A stretch of 25,171 bases of DNA from an uncultured Lachnospiraceae bacterium (GTDB lineage Bacteria > Bacillota_A > Clostridia > Lachnospirales > Lachnospiraceae), in NCBI GenBank assembly GCA_910585855.1, contig CAJUGZ010000026.1:1-25171 (forward strand), read 5' to 3'. The notes below the pieces were generated by a model, which worked only from the letters and a program-made list of their open reading frames with translations, did no database searches and was not told where the DNA came from. Positions 7,843 through 14,738 of this stretch are shown here, piece by piece. Each line of letters starts with the position of its first letter. The stretch's first letter is position 1. The translations under genes were made by a program, and so were the position numbers.

Positions 7843-8799
7843 ATGAACCGAGAAGAACAAACTATAAAAAGAAAATCTTGGAGTATAGGGGAGATGATAA
7901 GATATCTTAGAGAAAAACAGCAGATTAGTTTGGGGTGCTTGTCACGGGGACTTTGTTCAATGTCAACCTTATCTAGAATTGAAAATAATGAAAGAGCATT
8001 GAGTATTTTACTTGCGCAAAGGTTATTAGGACGTTTAGGATGGAAGATTTGTGAGTTTGAAAGTTATTGCAGTGATAAGGAATTTGATTGGTATGAGAGA
8101 AGAATAGAAATTCAGGAATTAAAAAAACAAAAAGATTTGATACAAATGAAGAATATGTTAGAACAATATGAAGCAGAAACTAGAAGTAAACAGCGAGATC
8201 ATTTACAAGAGCAATTCCTGATGAAGGAGAAAGCATTTTTTATGATAGAGGAGGAAAAATACGAGGAAGCGGTTTTATTGATAAAAGAAGCGATTTCTTT
8301 GACTGTAACTGGATGGGAAGAAACAGGAATTTCTTTACTTGGATTTGAGGAAATAGAACTTTTTTGTATGCTTGCCGATGTTTATGAAAGATTACAAGAA
8401 AGAGAAAGTGCCTATCCGATCTGGGAGCAGTTGCTACATTATTTGGAAAATAGGAAAGTGAATAAAAGACAAATAGCAGAACCTTATACTTATGTGATAT
8501 CTAGAATTGTTCCTTATATATTGGCTTGTAAGATGGCGAGAAAAGGGGCAGAATTATGTGAGAAAGGAATTCAAACCGCTTCTGATACACTGAATCTGAA
8601 TTTTTGCTGTGAATTATTGTATTGGAAGGCAAAGTGTATAAAACAACTATATCAATATGGGAAAGTGGAGAAATCAGAATTAATACAAAGTTATCGGTTT
8701 GCATATTATGTATGCAGCAGTTTTGGAAAAATGGAACTGGCACAAGAGATACAGGAATATTTAAAGGGGGAAGCGAAAGATGGGTATCTATCCGATTAG
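7843..8799 (+). CDS. HTH-TPR transcriptional regulator, RRNPP (Rgg/PlcR) type, first of pair
   Basis: A 318-residue protein with an Xre-type helix-turn-helix at about residues 15-65 (MIRYLREKQQISLGCLSRGL, then CSMSTLSRIENNERALS). A long all-helical C-terminus follows, with TPR-like helix pairs (for example YEEAVLLIKEAISL and LADVYERLQERESAYPIWEQLLHYLEN). This is the architecture and length of Rgg, PlcR and related regulators that bind a small imported peptide and switch DNA binding. The C-terminal part has no visible membrane segment. The site AGGA just before ATG is weak, so translation may be limited. It overlaps the next regulator by 20 nt, implying co-transcription and translational coupling. 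A peptide gene lies at the far end of the pair on the other strand. Confidence 0.85.
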   Translation: MNREEQTIKRKSWSIGEMIRYLREKQQISLGCLSRGLCSMSTLSRIENNERALSILLAQRLLGRLGWKICEFESYCSDKEFDWYERRIEIQELKKQKDLIQMKNMLEQYEAETRSKQRDHLQEQFLMKEKAFFMIEEEKYEEAVLLIKEAISLTVTGWEETGISLLGFEEIELFCMLADVYERLQERESAYPIWEQLLHYLENRKVNKRQIAEPYTYVISRIVPYILACKMARKGAELCEKGIQTASDTLNLNFCCELLYWKAKCIKQLYQYGKVEKSELIQSYRFAYYVCSSFGKMELAQEIQEYLKGEAKDGYLSD

Positions 8800-9685
8800 T
8801 GAAGTAATCCGCCGAACGAGAGAGGGGAAACATATAACAAGAGGACAATTCTGCGAAGGAATCTGTGATGACCGAACATTAAGACGTATTGAAGTTGGAA
8901 AACAGATGCCAAGCAGATCAAATACAGCAGCTTTTATGAAGCGTTTAGGAAAAAATAGTGATTCATATTCTTTGTTTGTTCACTGCAGTGATGTAGAAGT
9001 GTATTTGGAATGGGAAGTATTAGAAAATTTAATTACCAATACTGAGTATGAAAAAGCCGAACTATATTTAGCAGAATTTGAGGAAAAATTGGATTTGGAA
9101 GATAAAGTAAATCAACAATTTGTAAAGCGGCTTCATGCTTTAATTGATTATCGCTTGGGAAGGATTGATTCAAAAACTAGAAGGATTCAATTAATAGAAG
9201 CACTGCGTTGTACGATTCCAAATTATCAGGAAGGAATAATACCAAAGGGAATTTTTAGTCGATATGAAGTTCGTTTACTTTGTAATATAGCAATTACTTA
9301 TGCGGAGGAAGAAAACTATGAAGAAGGATTGGCTTTACTGCAGCAGTTAGAAAAATATTTTAAAGAAATAAAGGTAGATCAGGAAGAACGGGCGGTTAGT
9401 GAAGCGTTAGTATTGTCTAATTTGGCACAGACATTAGGAAGAATGGGAAGAATACAGGAGTCAATAGAGATTGCTGAACAGGCTACACTATTATGTGAAA
9501 GAATGAATCGAATTGGTATGTTGCCTAATATTATTTATAATATAGCATATGGGAAAGAGTTGCGTGGAGAAGACAAAGAAGCCTGTCAATTATTATTTCA
9601 ACAGGCTTACTATATCGCTAAATTATGTGGGAACAATAAGATTAGTGAACATATTAAAAAACATATTAATCAAATTAAAAAATAA
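8780..9685 (+). CDS. HTH-TPR transcriptional regulator, RRNPP type, second of pair
   Basis: A 301-residue protein with an N-terminal helix-turn-helix (about residues 5-55: IRRTREGKHITRGQFCEGI, then DDRTLRRIEVGKQMPS). A TPR-rich helical C-terminus follows (NIAITYAEEENYEEGLALLQQL, SNLAQTLGRMGRIQESIEIAEQA shown in part). It is related to, but clearly diverged from, the upstream regulator. The start is set by AGGGGG (8765-8770), 9 nt before ATG, inside the end of the first gene. It ends 11 nt from the stop codon of a convergent small secreted-peptide gene with no obvious terminator between them. Pairs of this kind often have one activator and one modulator. Which is which cannot be told here. Confidence 0.85.
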   Translation: MGIYPISEVIRRTREGKHITRGQFCEGICDDRTLRRIEVGKQMPSRSNTAAFMKRLGKNSDSYSLFVHCSDVEVYLEWEVLENLITNTEYEKAELYLAEFEEKLDLEDKVNQQFVKRLHALIDYRLGRIDSKTRRIQLIEALRCTIPNYQEGIIPKGIFSRYEVRLLCNIAITYAEEENYEEGLALLQQLEKYFKEIKVDQEERAVSEALVLSNLAQTLGRMGRIQESIEIAEQATLLCERMNRIGMLPNIIYNIAYGKELRGEDKEACQLLFQQAYYIAKLCGNNKISEHIKKHINQIKK

Positions 9686-9696
9686 TATTGATAAAA

Positions 9697-9861
9697 TTAT
9701 TCATTAAAATAATAGTCAAAAAGCGGTGTAATACCACTGTCTTCGGATGAGTCTATTGCTGGCTTTGGTTCATCTGCTTTGATTGGAACAGATATAAAAG
9801 TAAATAAAAGACAAGCTGTAAGCATAACTGTTAAACATGGTTTTTTTAAAATATTTTTCAT
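9697..9861 (-). CDS. 54-residue secreted signalling peptide precursor
   Basis: A minus-strand reading frame of 54 codons from ATG (9861-9859) to TAA (9699-9697). AAAGGAG (9877-9871) lies 9 nt upstream. It begins with basic MKNILKK, has a hydrophobic core (LTVMLTACLLFTFISV) and a likely signal-peptidase site after PIKA (residue 29). The remaining 25 residues start DEPKPAIDSSED and end SGITPLFDYYFNE. This is the form of pre-pheromones used by PlcR/NprR/Rgg-type systems: export, trimming to a short C-terminal peptide, re-import, binding to a TPR regulator. Its position, tail-to-tail with two such regulators, supports this. The active fragment, perhaps within the last 8-12 residues, is a guess. 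Confidence 0.8.
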   Translation of the reverse strand: MKNILKKPCLTVMLTACLLFTFISVPIKADEPKPAIDSSEDSGITPLFDYYFNE

Positions 9862-9964
9862 ATCGAAAATCTCCTTTCGCTTTAAGTGATTAGGTTAATA
9901 AGACAAGCAAATAAAATTGATTAATTTCTTAAATTTCAATTTGCTAATTAATAAAACTATTTTT

Positions 9965-9992
9965 ATCATATATTATTTATATAGGAAAACAA
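9965..9992 (-). promoter_or_regulatory. candidate promoter of the peptide gene
   Basis: On the minus strand, TTGTTT (9992-9987) and TATGAT (9970-9965) are spaced by 16 nt, about 100 nt upstream of the peptide start. The -35 element lies inside one arm of a perfect inverted repeat (9986-9995), so a regulator bound there would control the promoter. Consensus match only. Confidence 0.42.
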
Positions 9993-10048
9993 GGGCATTT
10001 TTGGAAAAGTTTTAATTGAAATAATTTTTCTGAAAGTACCCTTGTTTT
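9986..10048. repeat. perfect 10-bp inverted repeat upstream of the peptide gene (possible operator)
   Basis: AAAACAAGGG at 9986-9995 is the exact reverse complement of CCCTTGTTTT at 10039-10048, with a 43-nt AT-rich interval. Two loosely similar direct copies of ATTTTTnnGAAAGT lie between the arms. One arm overlaps the -35 box of the candidate peptide promoter. It could be a two-site operator for the neighbouring HTH regulators. The T run after the right arm also allows a long-loop terminator on the plus strand. Confidence 0.5.
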
Positions 10049-10457
10049 TTATTGAATTTATTTATATGCTAAATGTAACGATAGATAACTTAAATTTATT
10101 GGTAGTATAAATTAGATTTTTTCTGTGGTGTTTGATTAAAGAGATATGGAATTTAAATTCCTATCTGCGTTTTAGATAAGTGAAATAGTTTTAGAAAACA
10201 ATTTTATGGAATTTTTAAGATTGAAATAGAAAAATAGAAAGTAAATTTGTGGGAAGTAGGGGTTTTTATAAAAACCGGAATTTGTCTCAGTGTAGAGCAG
10301 ATTCCGGGAAAAGAAAGAGTTACACAGAAATAAAGAAAAGTGTGGAGGTGATTACATAAACCAATTGATTACTGTTGTTTGAAATTGAGTTAGAAATTTC
10401 AGGAAAGGTACAATGTAAGAAGAAAACGTTTTAAAGGAAAATAGGAAATAAAGTATC
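10049..10457. other. non-coding stretch, nothing coding seen
   Basis: About 400 nt with no supported gene on either strand. It holds the paired hairpins at 10261-10307. It also holds an orphan ribosome-binding-like GGAGGTG (10344-10350) that is followed by ATA rather than a start codon and by a stop within nine codons. That suggests a lost gene start or a transcribed leader. Confidence 0.5.
10261..10307. repeat. overlapping palindrome and stem-loop
   Basis: GGTTTTTATAAAAACC (10261-10276) is a perfect palindrome. Its end overlaps CCGGAAT (10275-10281), which pairs exactly with ATTCCGG (10301-10307) across a 19-nt loop. The two structures are mutually exclusive at the shared CC, as in an attenuator or structured leader. 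The plus-strand terminator at 10458 lies 150 nt downstream. No known riboswitch was recognised. Confidence 0.4.
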
Positions 10458-10495
10458 CCTGTCGATATTCTTTTTTTGAAACGGCAGGTTTTTTT
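10458..10495 (+). terminator. Rho-independent terminator
   Basis: CCTGTCG (10458-10464) pairs with CGGCAGG (10482-10488), including one G-T pair. A seven-T run follows (10489-10495). It lies in front of the gene at 10568, so it ends a transcript crossing the preceding non-coding region, or attenuates entry into the gene. Confidence 0.65.
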
Positions 10496-10547
10496 ATTTT
10501 ATTTTTTTACATAAAGGAGCAAAAAGCTTTTACCTATTAATTAATTT

Positions 10548-11246
10548 TTTAGAAAGGAGAAAATAAAATGTGTATGCTTATAAGAGCAAGTGAGGTAGAT
10601 TATGTGGCACATCATTTTGATGAAGAGTCTTTTGAAAGATTTGAAGAGATCTATGAGCTGGCAAGTGAAGGAAAAGTATATTTTTTATTAGAAGATATTA
10701 CCGAGTTGTGTAAAATTTTTGCAAAAGAGTTTGAGCAATTAGAACCTCATCAATATGTAAAAATAAGGAGAATGACCTATTGGACGATTAATAGATATGG
10801 ATTAGAAATTGGATTTCAGAAATTACTGGATGGTCTTTTTTACATTATAGATTATAATGAAACAGAAACAGAAGGCTATTTAAATATGTTATTGAGTAGT
10901 TATAATGAAGAGGCAATTTGTATTTTTTCAAAAAAATTGTTAGGATATGATTTAGAGTTTAGGAAAAAAATTTATCAATTATTAAGAGGATTGGAAACAT
11001 GCTTAGAACGAGTGGGATACAAGGCAAAATGGATATTGAAAGATAGTGATAAATAAGATTAAAATTAGGAAGAAGAAGGAAGTTCCGTTCAATGGATGGA
11101 TGAAGATGGATAAGAACAGGAGGGAGAATAGGTGGTCAAAACTTGCAAAAAGGTAAACGATCCTATTTTAGGAGAACCTGTATCTCTTACAGAAGAAGGA
11201 TGGAAGCAAAATGGTTGGAGAAAATATATAACAGATACGATTTGGA
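10548..11246 (+). repeat. segmental duplication, copy 1
   Basis: This block (ribosome site, whole 162-residue gene, spacer, and the start of the next gene) is repeated nearly base for base at 18926-19616. The similarity begins just before TTTTTAGAAAGGAG and is lost after the ACAGATACGATTTGG segment of the second gene. The copies are direct, about 8.4 kb apart. In this copy the first gene is intact and the second broken. In the other copy it is the reverse. Confidence 0.85.
10568..11056 (+). CDS. 162-residue immunity-like protein of unknown family (intact copy)
   Basis: A soluble, mostly helical acidic protein beginning MCMLIRASEVDYVAHHFDEES and ending GYKAKWILKDSDK. AGAAAGGAG precedes the ATG. 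I do not recognise the family. A nearly identical copy with a nonsense codon lies at 18946-19434. Both copies are followed by the same second gene (11132, 19503), so the pair moves as a unit. Absence of a signal peptide, small size, and repeated duplication among RHS scraps fit a cytoplasmic immunity protein. No catalytic motif is evident. Confidence 0.7.
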   Translation: MCMLIRASEVDYVAHHFDEESFERFEEIYELASEGKVYFLLEDITELCKIFAKEFEQLEPHQYVKIRRMTYWTINRYGLEIGFQKLLDGLFYIIDYNETETEGYLNMLLSSYNEEAICIFSKKLLGYDLEFRKKIYQLLRGLETCLERVGYKAKWILKDSDK

Positions 11247-11505
11247 AACTCTTTATTTAGAAAGAAGAAGTAAAAGTGAAAAAGGAGATTCTGGATGGTA
11301 TATTGATTCAGTAGAAGATTCCATTGTAGAAAAAGAATATGAAGTATATTATACTTACGAGATTTTAAAAATAAGATTGGAAATTATGAAAATATTAGTA
11401 TTATCAATTGGATATTTAGTGGTTTTAGAAAAGGATAAATTAAAAGCTATTTTGAATGATAAAGATATTAATTTATTAGAAGAGTTTGTTTTGTATTTTT
11501 CTTAG
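11132..11505 (+). pseudogene. broken copy of the DUF6985-like immunity gene, N-terminal fragment plus unrelated tail
   Basis: From GTG 11132 (AGGAGGGAG upstream) the frame reads VVKTCKKVND...SLTEEGWKQNGW, closely matching the start of the intact gene at 19503. It stops at TAG 11258-11260 after 42 residues. Relative to the intact copy about 20 nt are missing around 11247. Another frame (open from 11143 to 11505) then carries DSIVEKEYEVYYTYEILKI and a helical end, which may be the tail of a different gene. The 120-residue open frame as a whole is therefore not a natural protein: its first third is the paralog read out of frame. Confidence 0.65.
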
Positions 11506-11509
11506 AGCT

Positions 11510-11640
11510 TGATTAATATTTTCTTATATGTATCTTTTTCATTGTAATTGAAAAACTTTTATTTCGTAATTATGGTGAAAAATTATTGTTATTTGGCAAA
11601 AAATTTGCTGTAAAATTAGCATATATTTGGATATTAATCA
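11510..11640. repeat. spaced inverted repeat before the pentapeptide array
   Basis: TGATTAATAT at 11510-11519 is the exact reverse complement of ATATTAATCA at 11631-11640, and the match extends two bases with one mismatch. The arms are 111 nt apart in very AT-rich sequence between two transcription blocks. It may be an operator or a scar of a small element. No coding is seen inside. Confidence 0.35.
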
Positions 11641-11703
11641 GGTTCTTACATCCTTACATCACGAAATAGAAAATAATGAAAATTATACAAGAAGGAATAT
11701 GAC

Positions 11704-12348
11704 ATGATAGAGGTTACAGAGAAAGAATTTTATAGAATGTTAGATCAATTAGAAGAAGATCCCGAATGGGATGAAGAGGAAGCAGAAGCGCAAAGATTTG
11801 ATCCAGAATTAAATGAATGGCATGAAATAAATATGAAAGATGCTAGAATACAGAATAGAAGAATCAATCAATTATGTTTCTCTCATTGTGTATTTGAAAA
11901 TGTTGTATTTGATGATTTTTTTATTTATGATTTGTACATAAGAGATTGTACTTTTATTAATTGTTATTTTAAGAATTTACAGATTGATCAGGCGTTCGTA
12001 GAAGAAGATATTCTTATGGATATACGAGATAGTAATTTTTTAAATTGTAGATTTGAAGATATTACAATAGAAGCGTTTCAGATGCAGTCGGATATGGGGG
12101 GAACAAAATTTTATCAAACGAAATTTGAGAAAATTTATTTTGGGATAGATATAGCATTAGCAGCGTGTAGTTTGAAAGAATGTGAATTAGAAAGAGCAGA
12201 AATTATTGTAAATGAGATATTTGATAATTTATTCGAAAAAATGATCATAAAAGATTCTAAAATTCAGGCACAGTTTTCAGATAATATCATAAAAAATACA
12301 GAAATGATAGAGAGCGTTTTGGATATTGTTCATTTCAGTAAATATTAG
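11704..12348 (+). CDS. pentapeptide-repeat-like beta-helix protein, array member 1
   Basis: A 214-residue protein starting MIEVTEKEFYRMLDQ, with an acidic N-terminal extension (residues 15-40). Degenerate pentapeptide-type coils follow, with Cys/Phe/Ile spaced by five: CVFENVVFDDF, DCTFINCYFKNLQID, SNFLNCRFEDITIE, TKFYQTKFEKIYF. The pattern predicts a right-handed beta-helix. Pentapeptide proteins such as Qnr and McbG shield DNA gyrase from toxins. Whether these do is unknown. It is the first of four tandem relatives, and the start codon follows GAAGGAATATGAC. The last codons overlap the leader of the next gene. Confidence 0.7.
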   Translation: MIEVTEKEFYRMLDQLEEDPEWDEEEAEAQRFDPELNEWHEINMKDARIQNRRINQLCFSHCVFENVVFDDFFIYDLYIRDCTFINCYFKNLQIDQAFVEEDILMDIRDSNFLNCRFEDITIEAFQMQSDMGGTKFYQTKFEKIYFGIDIALAACSLKECELERAEIIVNEIFDNLFEKMIIKDSKIQAQFSDNIIKNTEMIESVLDIVHFSKY

Positions 12349-12376
12349 AGGACAGCGAGAAGAAAGGATGTTGGAA

Positions 12377-12958
12377 ATGAAACGAGAAAGGAATCAAAAT
12401 GTAATAGAAACAGAGAAGATACTTTCTGGAGTGGAGAAAAAGAATATAAAAATTCAGAATAAAGAAATTGAGATATTAAAAATTTATGATTGTAAATTAG
12501 AAAATATAGAAATGGAACATTGTAAGATTCATAAAATATGGATAGAAAATAGTGTGTTGGAACAATGTAAGTTTATAGATGTAAAATTAGATAGAGAAGA
12601 TGCAAGGATAGAAATACGAAAAAGCCAATTTCAGAATTGTGAGATAAACGAGTTTTATCTAGAAGCGTTTCAGGGAAAGTCAAAATGGATAGAAGTCCTA
12701 TTTCAAAACACAAAATTTGATAAGATTTATTTTTCGACACATATAGAAATAGAAAAAAGTCGGTTTGAGTGTTATAAGGGAAATCGGATGGAGTTTCAGG
12801 GGGATCAAGTGAAAGAAAGTATTTTTTATAAAATAGAAGGGTGGAAGAGTCGGTTTCAGGGAGAATTTATTAGAAATCAAGTAAAGGAAGTTGATATGAG
12901 TTATTGTTTGATAAAAATGAAACGACTTGAAGTGAAAGATTTGAATTGTGTTTCATAA
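12377..12958 (+). CDS. pentapeptide-repeat-like protein, array member 2
   Basis: About 193 residues from ATG 12377, placed 8-9 nt after GAAAGGA. The open frame extends up to 12326, but that would overlap the previous gene and lacks a ribosome site. Repeats are visible as NKEIEILKIYDCKLENIEME, SVLEQCKFIDVKLD, SQFQNCEINEFYLEAFQ, and TKFDKIYFSTHIEIE. Several segments align directly with member 1 (EAFQ...KFxKIYF). It appears to be a diverged duplicate, with the first coils shorter. The soluble, beta-helical prediction suggests a cytoplasmic protein with a binding rather than catalytic role. Confidence 0.68.
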   Translation: MKRERNQNVIETEKILSGVEKKNIKIQNKEIEILKIYDCKLENIEMEHCKIHKIWIENSVLEQCKFIDVKLDREDARIEIRKSQFQNCEINEFYLEAFQGKSKWIEVLFQNTKFDKIYFSTHIEIEKSRFECYKGNRMEFQGDQVKESIFYKIEGWKSRFQGEFIRNQVKEVDMSYCLIKMKRLEVKDLNCVS

Positions 12959-13050
12959 AGTGGACATTTTTAATTTTTAGGCTGCCTATTTTATAGGATT
13001 TATCAAGTTATATTTTATTTGTTTTGCAGGCTTAACAAATTCGGAAAAAA

Positions 13051-13237
13051 TGCCAAGCGAATTGTAGTCGAGTAGTCGAATCGACCTATGATGTAGCAGG
13101 ACAATTGATTTAAAGAAAAGAGTATGAAGAAAGATATAATTGGTAAAAGACATACAGGAAGATAAAAAATCTGGAATTTGCCGAACCACTATGTATACCT
13201 ATGATAAAGCAAGAAATCAAATGACAAAAAAGGAGTG
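13051..13237 (+). pseudogene. RHS (YD-repeat) scar inside the pentapeptide array
   Basis: Two short YD-repeat fragments survive in different frames: VESTYDVAGQLI (about 13076-13110, then TAA) and RTTMYTYDKARNQMTKKE (about 13180-13234, then TGA). Both match the YDxxGxx/YTYDxxGN pattern of RHS proteins. Stops and frame changes show it is dead. Its position between members 2 and 3 of the array shows that RHS toxin genes were once interleaved with these immunity-like genes. Confidence 0.6.
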
Positions 13238-13253
13238 AAAATGAGGTATAAAG

Positions 13254-13838
13254 ATGAAAGAAATAAAGGAAGAAGAGTTTTATAAAATGTTAGAAAATGA
13301 AAATGAAATTATAATCAGTGATATTTGTTTAAAGAATATTTTTATAAAAAATAAAAGGATTTGTTCTTCTGTTTCTATAAATAATTGTAGTTTTGAACAT
13401 ATAGTATTTGAAAATTGTAGTTTTGCTCAATTTAAATTCGAAAATTGTAGTTTTTCTCATTGTGAATTTTTAGGGATACAGATTAAGGATAATGAACATG
13501 TGTTTGATCTCACTAATTGTACTTTTTCTTCTTGTTTTATTTATGATCTAAAAATAGAGGCAATTGGGGAAGAATCTGATATAGTACGGACAAGTTTTTA
13601 TGAAACGAGATTAAGTAATATGGAGTTTTATGTGAATGTATGCATTGGGCAGTGTAATTTTGTAAAGTGTACATTAGAAAATAATGATATAAGAGTAAAT
13701 GAGATAGATGATAATATTTTAGAAAAATTGGAGATAAGGAATTTAAAAATAAGGGCAGGATTTTCGAATAATGAAATAAAAAATATTAAAATGCAGAATT
13801 GTAGATTTTATATGGATGAATTTTGTAATTGGAGGTGA
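13254..13838 (+). CDS. pentapeptide-repeat-like protein, array member 3
   Basis: A 194-residue protein starting MKEIKEEEFYKMLENE, like members 1 and 4. Clear coils follow: INNCSFEHIVFENCSFAQFKFENCSFSHCEF, here split as CSFEHIVFEN, CSFAQFKFEN, CSFSHCEF. Further segments (TCTFSS-like NCTFSSCFIYDLKIEA, TSFYETRLSNMEFYVNV) match member 1 in order. GAGG at 13242-13245 lies 8 nt before ATG. The gene's final codons contain the GGAGGTG ribosome site of member 4, so the two are translationally linked. It probably folds as a right-handed beta-helix. Target unknown. Confidence 0.72.
   Translation: MKEIKEEEFYKMLENENEIIISDICLKNIFIKNKRICSSVSINNCSFEHIVFENCSFAQFKFENCSFSHCEFLGIQIKDNEHVFDLTNCTFSSCFIYDLKIEAIGEESDIVRTSFYETRLSNMEFYVNVCIGQCNFVKCTLENNDIRVNEIDDNILEKLEIRNLKIRAGFSNNEIKNIKMQNCRFYMDEFCNWR
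13381..13470 (+). repeat. three 30-bp tandem repeat units in array member 3
   Basis: Units begin AWAATTGTAGTTTT at 13381, 13411 and 13441, exactly 30 bp apart. That equals ten residues, or two pentapeptide coils. The first half of each unit is nearly identical at the DNA level while the second half varies. Recent unit duplication, or slippage that can change helix length, is the likely origin. Confidence 0.7.
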
Positions 13839-13842
13839 AAAG

Positions 13843-14415
13843 ATGAAAAAAATAGAAGAAAAAGAATTCGCTCAAATGCTAACAAATAATATCTTGGAAT
13901 TGAAAGAACTTTATTTAAGTCATGTTGTTATAAAAGATAAAATAATTGAGGTGTTAAGTATAAAAGATTGTGAATGGATAGATGTTCAGTTTTTCGATTG
14001 CATGGTAAAAGTAATAAAAATTGAAAATAGCAGGTTTAAAAAATGTCATTTTGTAAATTTAAATATGTCAAAAGAAAATGCTCAATTTTATATAAGTCAA
14101 AGTGATTTTATGGAATGTCTTGTGAAAAATTTTCATATGAATTTTTCTCACAAGAAGTCAAAAGTGGAGGAAATAAATTTTATTTGTACAGAAATGGAAG
14201 AAATAGAGATTGTTGCGGATGTAGATATTCATAATAGTACATTTGAAAATTGTGAGATTAATTCTATCGAATTTTGTGGAACAGAAGTAGGTTCTTGTCA
14301 TTTTGAGGATATAAATGGAGGATATTCTAAGTTTCAGGCAAAATTTATAAATAATAAGGTAGGGAAGATAGATTTATGGGATATTGAGGTGGAAGTGAAT
14401 GATTTTGAAGTATAA
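13843..14415 (+). CDS. pentapeptide-repeat-like protein, array member 4
   Basis: About 190 residues from ATG 13843, chosen because GGAGGTG (13831-13837) sits 5 nt upstream and because MKKIEEKEFAQML matches the starts of members 1 and 3. The in-frame ATG at 13816 has no such support. Coils are weaker but present (SIKDCEWIDVQFFDCMVKV in part, SRFKKCHFVNLNM, STFENCEINSIEF). It ends ...GYSKFQAKFINNKVGKIDL, matching the end of member 2 (SRFQGEFIRNQVKEVDM). Members 2 and 4 thus pair, as do 1 and 3, so the array may have grown by duplication of a two-gene unit. Confidence 0.7.
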   Translation: MKKIEEKEFAQMLTNNILELKELYLSHVVIKDKIIEVLSIKDCEWIDVQFFDCMVKVIKIENSRFKKCHFVNLNMSKENAQFYISQSDFMECLVKNFHMNFSHKKSKVEEINFICTEMEEIEIVADVDIHNSTFENCEINSIEFCGTEVGSCHFEDINGGYSKFQAKFINNKVGKIDLWDIEVEVNDFEV

Positions 14416-14464
14416 AAGTATGGGTTAAAATTTAGAGGTTAAGAAAGAGATTTTTTGGTTAAGG

Positions 14465-14738
14465 ATGTATTTAGATATCGATCAGGGAAACCCTTATTAT
14501 ACAAAAGAAGATGGAAGGGATTGGTTTTTTCGTATGCATTGGATTCAAAGGGTTATTACTGTATGCCAGAAAGCGGAAGCCGGGTACGGCTGTATCTGCC
14601 TTCGGAACGAGAAAGCGATTGCGGTTAATACGATTCGAATGGCAGGGGAACAAGCTGAACGTGCCGATCGTATTTCAAATCCAGAGAAAAAATCATTTTT
14701 AAATTGTTCTGGGGTAGGGGTGGAACTAACACTAGAGT
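14465..14738 (+). pseudogene. VgrG/gp5-like spike protein fragment, frameshifted
   Basis: Reading across frames gives NPYYTKEDGRDWFF, then SYALDSKGYYCMPESGSRVRLYLPSE, then AIAVNTIRMAGE...RISNPEKKSF and VELT. In short pieces this matches the OB-fold segment of VgrG-like spike proteins in Firmicutes: a DGxxWF, GxGWYCMPExGxxVRLYxPSE, A(I/V)AVN and R.SNP order. The first frame change lies in a T6 run (14522-14529) and is corrected by one extra T. The second, near 14600, needs a different change. The 14465-14773 open frame is thus a mosaic and not a real protein. Such spikes cap contractile or RHS-linked delivery systems. Confidence 0.6.

Noticed and set aside
8501..8848. Minus-strand 115-residue frame
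   Set aside because: It is opposite a well-supported regulator gene, has no ribosome site, and has low-complexity composition from the antisense of AT-rich coding.
10344..10381. Small leader-peptide gene after GGAGGTG
   Set aside because: The codon at start position is ATA, and GTG there gives only three codons. No convincing start.
11143..11505. A 120-residue gene
   Set aside because: Its first third is the start of the 19503-type gene read in the wrong frame. Only the tail may be genuine coding relic.
12326..12376. Extended N-terminus of pentapeptide member 2
   Set aside because: It overlaps the previous gene, has no ribosome site, and the extra residues have no match in sister genes. 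ATG 12377 fits better.
13381..13470. CRISPR-like direct repeats
   Set aside because: The repeats are 30 bp end to end with no spacers and encode in-phase pentapeptide coils.
13816..13842. Extended N-terminus of pentapeptide member 4
   Set aside because: ATG 13843 has GGAGGTG at correct spacing and matches the starts of members 1 and 3.
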